From Armatimonadota bacterium (lineage in GTDB: Bacteria > Bacillota > Desulfotomaculia > Desulfotomaculales > Nap2-2B), in contig JAIMBK010000031.1 in assembly GCA_023511535.1 (NCBI GenBank), forward strand, positions 1 through 36,262: DNA of 36,262 nucleotides. The letters run 5' to 3'. How positions within the stretch are numbered: position 1 is the first letter of the stretch; each line of letters opens with the position of its first letter. The translations under genes and the position numbers were made by a program. Below, piece by piece: positions 30,336-36,262 of the stretch. The notes under the pieces were generated by a model. It searched no databases. It had not been told where the DNA came from and was given only the letters and a program-made list of their open reading frames with translations.

Positions 30336-31571
30336 GTGCAAGAATTACTGACGAACGAAGAGAGAAGAGTTTCTGTTTATCGTCCTGCCAAAAAACCGAC
30401 TAAACCGGAAGCGGTTACGCCGGATACCCCTCTGGAAGAGTTAAACCTAAACTGGCGAGAAGCCGACCTCCCGGAACGCGAAAGAACAAAACACGTTCAC
30501 CGGCTACACCCTTACCTGGGCAAGTTTATTCCGCAGCTGGTAGAAATATTTTTGAGAAAATATTTTAAGCCCGGCCAGACGGTGCTCGATCCTTTTTGCG
30601 GTTCCGGAACAACGCTCGTTCAAGCAAACGAATTAGGAATAAATTCAATCGGGTACGATATCAGCGCTTTCAACGTCCTTTTGTGCCGGGCGAAAACAGC
30701 AAAGTACGATCCCGAAAAAGCGCAAAAGGAGATTTTAGATATTTTAAACAGAACGGAGGTGGAAATAAGAAAAATTTTTAATGACCGGCAAATTACCCTG
30801 TGGGAGGACGAAAAACCTGCTCTTGTTGTAGAAACGAAAGACGAATACCTGCTGACCTGGTATGCTCCCCGCGCTTTGACGGAATTATTGATTTACCGGC
30901 ATTTTATTGACGATTACGAATACCAGGACCTGCTGAAGGTTATTTTGTCCCGTTCGGCCCGTTCGGCCCGGCTGACTACACACTTTGACCTAGACTTTCC
31001 CAAAAAGCCACAAACAGAACCCTACTGGTGCTACAAACATTCCCGGATATGCCAGCCCACAAGCGAAGCGCTAAAGTTTTTAAATCGCTACAGTTATGAC
31101 ACTATCAGCAGGATTGAGGAATTTACCAGGATCAGAACAGATGCGTCGGTTGAAATTTTCCACGCAGACAGCCGGAAAGTTAATTTCCCGCCGATTCACG
31201 GGGTAATCACCAGTCCTCCCTACGTGGGACTGATTGATTATCACGAGCAGCACGCTTACGCCTACCACCTTTTGGGTTTAGAGGATAAAAGAGAAAACGA
31301 AATCGGTCCTGCTGCGGAAGGGACAAGCCAAAGGGCGAAGCAAAAATACCAGGAAGATATCGCAGAAGTTTTTCGCCGGGTAGGAAAATCCCTTTTGCCA
31401 GGTGGGAGGGTGATCGTCGTGGCCGCTGATACAGCCGACCTTTACGATGAGATTGCCAGGTTTGCCGAGTTTGAGGTGGAGTATACCATAAACCGTCATG
31501 TTAATCGGAGGACTGGAAGGCGAGCGGCTGATTTTTACGAATCGGTATTTATTTGGCAAAAAAGGGGATAG
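30336..31571 (+). CDS. Type II DNA methyltransferase (N4-cytosine-type) of a restriction-modification pair
   Basis: 411 residues from GTG 30336, with GGAGGAGCGAGGGG upstream. The order is HRLHPYLGKFIPQL (57-70), motif I TVLDPFCGSGTTLVQA (82-97) and the catalytic motif TSPPYVG near 290-296; Ser-Pro-Pro-Tyr is typical of N4-cytosine methylases, less often N6-adenine. The gene directly downstream encodes a nuclease, so it protects host DNA. A small tandem duplication of CGTTCGGCC occurs at ~30950-30970 (SRSARSARL). In the 165-base gap upstream, ATGCCGC (30269-30275) can pair with GCGGCAT and could be a control site. Confidence 0.85.
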   Translation: MQELLTNEERRVSVYRPAKKPTKPEAVTPDTPLEELNLNWREADLPERERTKHVHRLHPYLGKFIPQLVEIFLRKYFKPGQTVLDPFCGSGTTLVQANELGINSIGYDISAFNVLLCRAKTAKYDPEKAQKEILDILNRTEVEIRKIFNDRQITLWEDEKPALVVETKDEYLLTWYAPRALTELLIYRHFIDDYEYQDLLKVILSRSARSARLTTHFDLDFPKKPQTEPYWCYKHSRICQPTSEALKFLNRYSYDTISRIEEFTRIRTDASVEIFHADSRKVNFPPIHGVITSPPYVGLIDYHEQHAYAYHLLGLEDKRENEIGPAAEGTSQRAKQKYQEDIAEVFRRVGKSLLPGGRVIVVAADTADLYDEIARFAEFEVEYTINRHVNRRTGRRAADFYESVFIWQKRG

Positions 31572-31575
31572 GTAC

Positions 31576-32400
31576 GTGAGCATCTCACCATTACCGTCTG
31601 AATTGAAACATGAAATTAAAAACTATTTAGTCAGCTACTTCCAGAGGCGTTTAATCCCCTTAGTGGACAGGGCGGCAAATCTTTCAAAAGGTTTTTTAGA
31701 TGAAGAAGCAGGTCACGAAGAAGATTTTGAAGGCAAAAAGCAGCCTTTTTTAGAAGCCGTGTTCCCGCCAAAAGCAATTCTAATTAAGAGGTTGGAACGC
31801 CCTTTTTCAACCAAACTGGGGAAAACTTTTGAAGAAGTGGCGAAAATAGCAGCTGCACATTTCCACCCGGAAGCAAGAACAAACTATAGAATTCAAGGAA
31901 TGGTGGATGCGTTTGCAATCGCAAGAATTGATCAGATGCTCAACCTTTGGAGGGAAAACAGCGAGAACAAACTATCTTATCCGGAAATGGTTAATCAAAT
32001 AACAGGGATTGTTGATGAAAGTAAAAGAGATATAAGAGTAACGGCTGATCTTTACATCAAACACTCCAGCGGCATCAATTATTTTTTTGAAATCAAATCA
32101 CCCAAGCCCAATAAAGACCAGTGCCTGGCAAGCATGGAAAAAATGCTGAGGCTACATTTAATCAATAAAGGAAAAACGACTCAGACTTTTTACGTAATGC
32201 CGTTTAATCCTTACGGAACAAGAAATGCATACAGGTATACTTTTGCTATAACCTACCTCGATTTTCAAAATTTTGTTCTTTTACAGGAAGAGTTTTGGGA
32301 CAATATCGTAGGGCCACCAGGCACCTTTCGAACGCTTGTACGTCTTTACCAACAAGCAGGAGAGATTGTTCGTGATAGGATAGAAACACTGTTTTTCTAA
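31576..32400 (+). CDS. Type II restriction endonuclease, TdeIII/MjaII-like
   Basis: 274 residues from GTG 31576, four bases after the methylase stop and behind AAAGGGGATAGG. The nuclease core is DIRVTADLYIKHSSGINYFF followed by EIKSPKPNKDQ: an Asp and an E-x-K pair as in PD-(D/E)XK enzymes. The EIKxxKPNKDQ block and the overall length resemble the TdeIII/MjaII family, which to my knowledge cuts GGNCC; I am unsure of the specificity here. The methylase plus nuclease order and spacing support a functional system. A start at ATG 31498 in the same frame would overlap the methylase by 74 bases and lacks a ribosome binding site. Confidence 0.75.
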   Translation: MSISPLPSELKHEIKNYLVSYFQRRLIPLVDRAANLSKGFLDEEAGHEEDFEGKKQPFLEAVFPPKAILIKRLERPFSTKLGKTFEEVAKIAAAHFHPEARTNYRIQGMVDAFAIARIDQMLNLWRENSENKLSYPEMVNQITGIVDESKRDIRVTADLYIKHSSGINYFFEIKSPKPNKDQCLASMEKMLRLHLINKGKTTQTFYVMPFNPYGTRNAYRYTFAITYLDFQNFVLLQEEFWDNIVGPPGTFRTLVRLYQQAGEIVRDRIETLFF

Positions 32401-32416
32401 AACATCGTACATTACA

Positions 32417-32451
32417 AACGGCTGTTTTCTAAGAATAGCCGTTAATTTTTT
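32417..32451 (+). terminator. Intrinsic terminator of the restriction operon
   Basis: AACGGCT (32417-32423) pairs with AGCCGTT (32437-32443), followed by AATTTTTT. Confidence 0.85.
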
Positions 32452-32470
32452 GGCGAAAGGAGAACCGAAC

Positions 32471-32872
32471 ATGGCTGACTTCTGGAAAGAAAAACACAAC
32501 AAGCTTTTCGGCGCGCTGGCGGTGGGTATGACCGCCTTTGGCGGCGGCCTGTGGTTTGTTTCTCCTTCCGGCTTCAAAGGCCACTTCGCCGACGAAAGGC
32601 AGGCCGCCGCCGTGCTTCTTGCGCTCCTCGTCGCCCTCTTCCTGGCCGGCTTCCCCGCCGGGTGGCTGGGCGGGAAATCCTTCCCGGAATCGTCTCTACC
32701 GTTCTGGGCAGCAATGGCCGGAGCGTACCTTGTTCCCGTGTCTGCCTGGTTCGCTGGCCTTGAACCGACCTGGCCTGCCTGCCTGGCGTGGGCCTGGTTG
32801 CTCCCGTTTGCCGGGAGCTGGGTAGGGCTGGCGGCCGGGTTGCTCCTGCTGCGGCGGAAAGCATGCCGGTAA
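32471..32872 (+). CDS. Small polytopic membrane protein
   Basis: 133 residues from ATG 32471, behind GAAAGGAG. Four hydrophobic segments, including LFGALAVGMTAFGGGLWFV, AAAVLLALLVALFLAGFPAG and VGLAAGLLLL; short basic ends (WKEKHNK, RRKACR). Rich in Trp and Gly. No signature motif, function unknown. The C-terminus and stop sit in a small hairpin. Confidence 0.7.
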   Translation: MADFWKEKHNKLFGALAVGMTAFGGGLWFVSPSGFKGHFADERQAAAVLLALLVALFLAGFPAGWLGGKSFPESSLPFWAAMAGAYLVPVSAWFAGLEPTWPACLAWAWLLPFAGSWVGLAAGLLLLRRKACR

Positions 32873-32933
32873 AAATCCGGCAATTGAGCTTGCTGATTCC
32901 CTGGGTTGTTTCTTAAAAAAACCTGATTTTTTA

Positions 32934-32978
32934 CCGGGCGAACCGGACGAAATCATTTCGCCCGGCTTTTTCTTTTTT
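32934..32978 (+). terminator. Intrinsic terminator
   Basis: CCGGGCGA (32934-32941) pairs with TCGCCCGG (32958-32965), followed by CTTTTTCTTTTTT. Confidence 0.9.
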
Positions 32979-33012
32979 CAGGAGAAAATTTTCCGAAAGG
33001 AGGTTGGCTTTT

Positions 33013-33264
33013 ATGGTCCAAACCTGGCGTTTATCCGAATCCCACTATGCCCTTTTTACCGACAACCCCCATGTAGAAACCGCCGCCCGGCAGGCCGGTC
33101 TTTCCCCCATGGCCGACTACGCGAAGGACGGGAAACTCCTGGCCGTGCAGTACGCCGGGCCGGAGGAAGCGGTCAAAGCGGTGGCGTCCCGGAAGTATCC
33201 GGAAGAGAAATTTGACGTGCCGGTCGACGTGATCTGCGGTGCACTCCAGAGTATGGCAAGGTAA
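33013..33264 (+). CDS. Small hypothetical protein, distant relative of the 33740 gene
   Basis: 83 residues from ATG 33013 (TTG 33004 lies too close to GAAAGGAGG). SHYALFTDNPHVETAARQAG and YAKDGKLLAVQYAG follow the same pattern as the first half of the protein at 33740 (AEIYTASPLVAARLKKLG, then YREEGPGRFYKVSR), so the two share a small alpha/beta domain. No function known to me. Confidence 0.65.
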   Translation: MVQTWRLSESHYALFTDNPHVETAARQAGLSPMADYAKDGKLLAVQYAGPEEAVKAVASRKYPEEKFDVPVDVICGALQSMAR

Positions 33265-33312
33265 TGGCACAAATTACCTTGCCCTTGCAAGGGTGGGGTC
33301 GACCCTTTTAAA

Positions 33313-33534
33313 ATGGCCCTTTTTTCAGGGTGTCGAAAGTCTATTTTCGGGCAATATGACTTATATTTCACCCTGACCGGTTTTCGTCTTAACGCCTGGT
33401 CTCTGACGCTTGCGCTGGCTTTTGCTTTCTTTGAATTGCTATATGGTGTGTACATTATAATTTTTAAAAATGGCCGGTCGGAAAGGGTGAAATTTTTTCT
33501 GAAGGGAGTGGGAAGGCGTAACAGGAAAGCATAG
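33313..33534 (+). CDS. Small membrane protein, intact copy of a triplicated family
   Basis: 73 residues from ATG 33313: soluble Cys-containing start (MALFSGCRKSIFGQYDLYFT), one or two membrane helices (LTLALAFAFFELLYGVYIII) and a very basic tail (FKNGRSERVKF, GVGRRNRKA). The best ribosome binding site, AAGGGTGGGG, is about 14 bases away. Its coding nature is supported by protein-level similarity to the next two copies, which differ far more in DNA than in deduced protein pattern. Confidence 0.55.
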   Translation: MALFSGCRKSIFGQYDLYFTLTGFRLNAWSLTLALAFAFFELLYGVYIIIFKNGRSERVKFFLKGVGRRNRKA

Positions 33535-33733
33535 CCAAAAGTCTGTATTTAACCTTTACGCCCTGTATTTCCTGCTGACCCAACCTGTCGTCAAATTACA
33601 ATATAGTCACAAGACTATATTTTTAATTCTCTCTTTCTTTTTATGGTCTGTGTACATTATCTTTTTCAAAAATGCGTGGGTTTTAAAAAAGCCGGTTTTC
33701 TGCCGGTTATTTACTTTCAAAGAAAGGTGGTGA
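33503..33733 (+). pseudogene. Second, start-less copy of the small membrane protein
   Basis: An open frame without ATG, GTG or TTG directly after the first copy encodes QKSVFNLYALYFLL, then FLILSFFLWSVYIIFFKN, matching RKSIFGQYDLYFTL and FELLYGVYIIIFKN of the first copy. The start is missing, and a hairpin (AATATAGT 33600-33607 with ACTATATT 33614-33621, then TTTT) interrupts the middle. Very AT-rich. Confidence 0.5.
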
Positions 33734-33739
33734 AAAGAA

Positions 33740-34186
33740 ATAGGCCTGACCAGGTACGAGCAGGAGACGATCATCCTTTGGAACGAAGAAGAGGCGCAAG
33801 CTGAAATCTACACCGCTTCCCCGCTGGTAGCCGCCCGGTTAAAGAAGCTGGGCCTGACGCCCTACCGGGAAGAGGGCCCCGGCCGCTTCTACAAGGTTTC
33901 CCGGGGCGCGGTCCGGATCAAGGTGGGCAACCGGTCCGTCCACATCGCCGGGGGCCAGCCGGAAGAAGCGCCGGAGGCGGAAGAAGGCCCGGCAACCGAC
34001 GCGCCGGACGAAGTTTTTAGCCAACCGGCGGAAAAAAGGGTCTGTAAGTGCGGGAGGGAGTTTACCGCGAAAAACAAAAAGCAGGTTTACTGCGACCTTT
34101 GCGCCGGGCAGAGAAAGGTTGACCGGAACAGGGAAAATATGGCAAAGACTAGAAAAGAACCGGAGCAGCTTCCCCTGTTCAACTGA
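33740..34186 (+). CDS. Zinc-finger protein with non-standard start and C-terminal clamp motif
   Basis: The open frame runs from 33734 to the stop at 34186. A ribosome binding site (AAAGGTGGTG) ends ~9 bases before ATA 33740 and ~14 before CTG 33746; the first usual start, GTG 33923, would delete a conserved-looking domain, so I propose ATA or CTG initiation (148 or 146 residues). Domain 1 (GLTRYEQETIILWNEEEAQA, then YTASPLVAARLKKLG) resembles a family of small Firmicute/phage proteins. An acidic linker follows, then a zinc finger (CKCGREF ... YCDLCAG) and a basic helix (RKVDRNRENMAKTRKE). It ends EQLPLFN, a QLxLF sliding-clamp motif. Confidence 0.55.
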   Translation: MGLTRYEQETIILWNEEEAQAEIYTASPLVAARLKKLGLTPYREEGPGRFYKVSRGAVRIKVGNRSVHIAGGQPEEAPEAEEGPATDAPDEVFSQPAEKRVCKCGREFTAKNKKQVYCDLCAGQRKVDRNRENMAKTRKEPEQLPLFN

Positions 34187-34228
34187 AAACGGATACCGAA
34201 AACACGTCCTGATGTCCACCTCTTAAAA

Positions 34229-34437
34229 CTGGCTCTTTTTTCAGGGTGCCGAAGGTACAATTTCGGGAGATATGCTTTGTTTTTCATGCTGACCGGTATT
34301 TAACCAAACTTTAGGTCTTTGTCGCTGTCCGTTGCTTATGTTTTCTTTTGATAGCTATAGGGTGTTAACATTAAAATTTTTAAAAATGGCCGGTCGGAGA
34401 AGCTGAAATTCGCCGGGAGATATAGGAATAGGGGTTA
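34229..34437 (+). pseudogene. Third, decayed copy of the small membrane protein
   Basis: Aligns with the 33313 gene over its whole length: start ATG changed to CTG (34229), then LFSGCRRYNFGRYALFFMLTG, in-frame TAA at 34301, more stops after it, and finally the shared DNA AATTTTTAAAAATGGCCGGT and a KNGRSEKLKF remnant. Clear pseudogene. The following stretch to 34584 holds nothing I can identify. Confidence 0.7.
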
Positions 34438-34584
34438 ACCATTACAACTCTTTGCACCCTGCCACCAGTTAGCGACGCACGACCTTAGAAGCCATTTTAA
34501 AGAAGTGGTTCCGGTAAAATGAGCGACTCGGAAAACGTTTGCCCGGAAGCCCGTTAAAGCAAGGGTTCCCGGTTTCCAATTCTT

Positions 34585-34636
34585 AAACGCCCGCAAGCCC
34601 AACAGCGACAAGGGTTTGCGGGCGTTTTTTATTTTT
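34585..34636 (+). terminator. Strong intrinsic terminator
   Basis: AAACGCCCGCAA (34585-34596) pairs with TTGCGGGCGTTT (34616-34627), followed by TTTATTTTTTT. Confidence 0.9.
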
Positions 34637-34644
34637 TTCTGGAC

Positions 34645-34673
34645 TTGACAATGGGTCGTTACCACGATAAAAT
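34645..34673 (+). promoter_or_regulatory. Sigma-A promoter before the group II intron
   Basis: TTGACA (34645-34650), 17-base spacer, TAAAAT (34668-34673). No gene follows before the terminators at 34742 and 34783, so it probably made a short RNA or belonged to a gene lost when the intron arrived. Confidence 0.65.
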
Positions 34674-34741
34674 AAGAATACCGTACTGGTGACGGTCTTT
34701 TACTTTCCTGGCAGCGACAATATGGGATGGTTTTTTGCTTT

Positions 34742-34776
34742 TTTAGGCCCGGCAGCCCGGCGGAGCCGGGCCTAAA
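34742..34776 (+). terminator. Hairpin terminator
   Basis: TTTAGGCCCGGC (34742-34753) pairs with GCCGGGCCTAAA (34765-34776), followed by TTTCTT. Confidence 0.75.
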
Positions 34777-34782
34777 TTTCTT

Positions 34783-34816
34783 AAACGGAAGCGATATTTC
34801 GCTTCCGTTTTTGTTT
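34783..34816 (+). terminator. Terminator used as group IIC intron insertion site
   Basis: AAACGGAAGCGA (34783-34794) pairs with TCGCTTCCGTTT (34799-34810), followed by TTGTTT and then the intron 5' end. Group IIC introns insert right after such hairpins. Confidence 0.85.
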
Positions 34817-36190
34817 GTGTGCCCGGCATGGGCGTTAACTTGGTGGTGAAAGTCCACTGCAGGCGAGGCAGCACCAGTCTGCTAGCCAAAGGCAAGGGTG
34901 TCCATCGCGAGATGGAATCTGAAGGAAGCCGGCGGCAAAGCCACGGCCCGATGAACAAGAACCCCATACGAGGCTAGACCGTCCGGATGAGCTGGCGAAA
35001 CACAGCGAAATCCCTGGCTGCCAAAGGACGGTAGAGTATATGGGGCGGGCGCGGGGTGAAGGTTAACGCTCTTACCCGGGGAGACCTGCCGGATAAGCCA
35101 GGAAGAGCTGGCAACCCGTGTCGGAAGGCACGGCTGAACTGGCAGGAGTCAGCAGAGGGCATAGTACCCTGGAGGTCATGAACACTAGGGGAAGGCCTGA
35201 ACATCAAGTCAGAGGTGAGACCGATGCGTTCGCGAGAAGAACAAAGAAAGCAGAAAACCCCGAAAGGGGCCTGCCCGCGGGAGGAAGTGGTGAAGCCACG
35301 GGGGACCACGGGAGGGCCGAGTCCTTCTCCGGCACAAAGCGGAACATCACCTTGCGGAGGCCAGGATAGCGGCCTGATGGAGCAGGTGGTGGCCAGAGAG
35401 AACATGCTGGCCGCCCTAAAGCGGGTAGAGCGGAACGGAGGCGCGCCCGGTGTGGACGGCATCCCGACCGAACGGCTGCGGGACCAAATTCGCGCCGAGT
35501 GGCCGCGCACTCGGGAAGAATTGCTCGCAGGTACCTATCAGCCCAGGCCCGTGCGCCGGGTCGAAATCCCGAAACCCGGAGGAGGCGAACGGCTGTTAGG
35601 GATACCTACCGTAATGGACCGCCTGATCCAGCAGGCCCTCCTGCAAGTATTGACGCCCGTCTTCGACCCGGAATTTTCCGAGGCAAGTTACGGGTTCAGA
35701 CCCGGAAAGAAAGCCCATGACGCGGTAAGGAAGGCGCGTCAATACGTGGAAGAAGGATACGAATGGGCAGTAGACCTGGATATCGAGAAATTCTTCGACC
35801 GGGTAAACCACGACATCCTCATGGCCCGGGTCGCCCGGAAAGTAACGGATAAAAGGATACTAAAGCTCATCCGTCGCTACCTCCAGGCAGGAGTCATGGT
35901 GAATGGAGTAGTCATGGAAAGGGAAGAAGGAACGCCCCAGGGCGGCCCCTTAAGCCCGCTTCTGGCCAACATCCTCCTGGACGACCTGGATAAAGAACTG
36001 GAGAAGAGAGGCCACAAGTTCGTCCGTTACGCCGATGACTGCAACATCTACGTCAAAAGCAAACGGGCGGGAGAAAGGGTCATGGAAAGTATCCGCAACT
36101 TCCTGCAGGAGCGGTTAAAGCTCAGGATTAACGAACAGAAGAGCGCGGTAGACCGGCCGTGGAAACTGAAATTCCTGGGATTTAGTGTTT
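34817..36190 (+). mobile_element. Group IIC intron, 3'-truncated
   Basis: The 5' end GTGTGCCCGG (34817) is a typical group II start (GTGYG). About 400 bases of structured, GC-rich RNA domain I-IV sequence follow, then the intron-encoded reverse transcriptase. The intron lies immediately after a terminator hairpin, the hallmark of class IIC targeting. The reverse transcriptase is cut short at FLGFS and no domain V/VI sequence can be seen in the ~70 bases left, so the 3' part is missing; the end near 36190 is approximate. It can hardly be active. Confidence 0.8.
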
Positions 36191-36207
36191 CCTCCCAAAT
36201 TTTTTAG
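35224..36207 (+). pseudogene. ltrA: Truncated group IIC intron reverse transcriptase/maturase
   Basis: ATG 35224 follows GAGGTGAG; the conserved part begins near MEQVVARENMLAALKRVERN (35377), which would be the start by comparison with GsI-IIC-type proteins. Fingers and palm are present: GAPGVDGIPTERLRD, YQPRPVRRVEIPKPGGGERL, LGIPTVMDRLIQQALLQVL, SYGFRPGKKAHDAV, DLDIEKFFDRVNHD, EGTPQGGPLSPLLANILLDD and the catalytic FVRYADD. The frame then breaks off after KLKFLGFSVSSQIF, so the thumb/maturase domain X, about a third of the usual ~420 residues, is lost. Its nearest relatives appear to be thermophilic Firmicute introns. Confidence 0.88.
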
Positions 36208-36262
36208 CCGCCAAATTCCCAAATTAGATGGCCATAACAGGGATATTTCATTCCCCGGCGTA

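Noticed and set aside
30950..30972. Tandem CGTTCGGCC duplication in the methylase as a possible frameshift or phase-variation site
   Set aside because: The repeat unit is nine bases and only two copies exist, so the frame is kept; likely a harmless duplication.
1..36262. CRISPR array, tRNA or rRNA genes, relaxase
   Set aside because: No regularly spaced repeats, no cloverleaf-like sequence and no HUH or MOB-type motif seen by eye in the window.

Overview
The window looks like the conjugation, cargo and integration part of an integrative conjugative element (or a related mobile island) from a low- to mid-GC Firmicute. I would guess a Peptococcaceae/Desulfotomaculum/Pelotomaculum- or Moorella-like organism. 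The grounds are strong AAAGGAGG ribosome binding sites, textbook TTGACA-17-TATAAT promoters, abundant intrinsic terminators, Gram-positive style type IV secretion genes, Firmicute-type antirepressor genes, and a group IIC intron protein that resembles the Geobacillus GsI-IIC family. Nearly every gene is on the + strand. No relaxase, no tRNA and no CRISPR array is visible, and the taxonomic guess rests on gene content only.

Region 1 (1-7500) is a type IV secretion operon: a VirB6/TrbL-like polytopic protein (cut by the window edge or close to it), a small protein, a PrgI/VirB3-like membrane protein with a large extra domain, a VirB4 ATPase, a lysozyme-like wall hydrolase, a two-helix membrane protein and an FtsK/SpoIIIE-type DNA pump with a winged-helix tail that may serve as coupling protein. 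Region 2 (7501-15922) begins with an array of GTGATCTC inverted repeats, a consensus promoter and a ribbon-helix-helix regulator. It continues with small membrane proteins and a set of exported proteins: a Gln/Asn-rich protein, a 1177-residue multidomain surface protein and its smaller partner. The last two share the same membrane anchor and C-terminal tail. They are probably cell-surface parts of the transfer or attachment apparatus.

Region 3 (15941-24761) is cargo. It holds a SWIM zinc finger-amidoligase fusion, a class II glutamine amidotransferase, two antirepressor-type proteins, a Dam-type adenine methylase, a ribbon-helix-helix regulator, an S1-domain protein, a DUF4417-like protein with a cysteine-rich head and several unknown small proteins. 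The amidoligase and the amidotransferase suggest an undescribed peptide or protein modification pathway. Region 4 (24762-29040) holds a strong orphan promoter with a candidate small RNA, two HExxH proteins, zinc-ribbon and KOW-like small proteins and two genes too short for normal gene calling.

Region 5 (29041-36262) holds a complete tyrosine recombinase with repeats upstream, a type II restriction-modification pair (N4-cytosine-type methylase plus a TdeIII-like nuclease), small membrane proteins, and three diverged copies of one small membrane protein family, at least one decayed, around a zinc-finger gene with a non-standard start. At the far end a group IIC intron is inserted right after a terminator hairpin and is itself truncated. 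Throughout regions 2-5, genes are separated by a repeated module: a GC-rich hairpin, often with the stop codon in its loop, then a T-rich stretch, then AAAGGAGG and the next start. This suggests the region was assembled from individually terminated gene cassettes.
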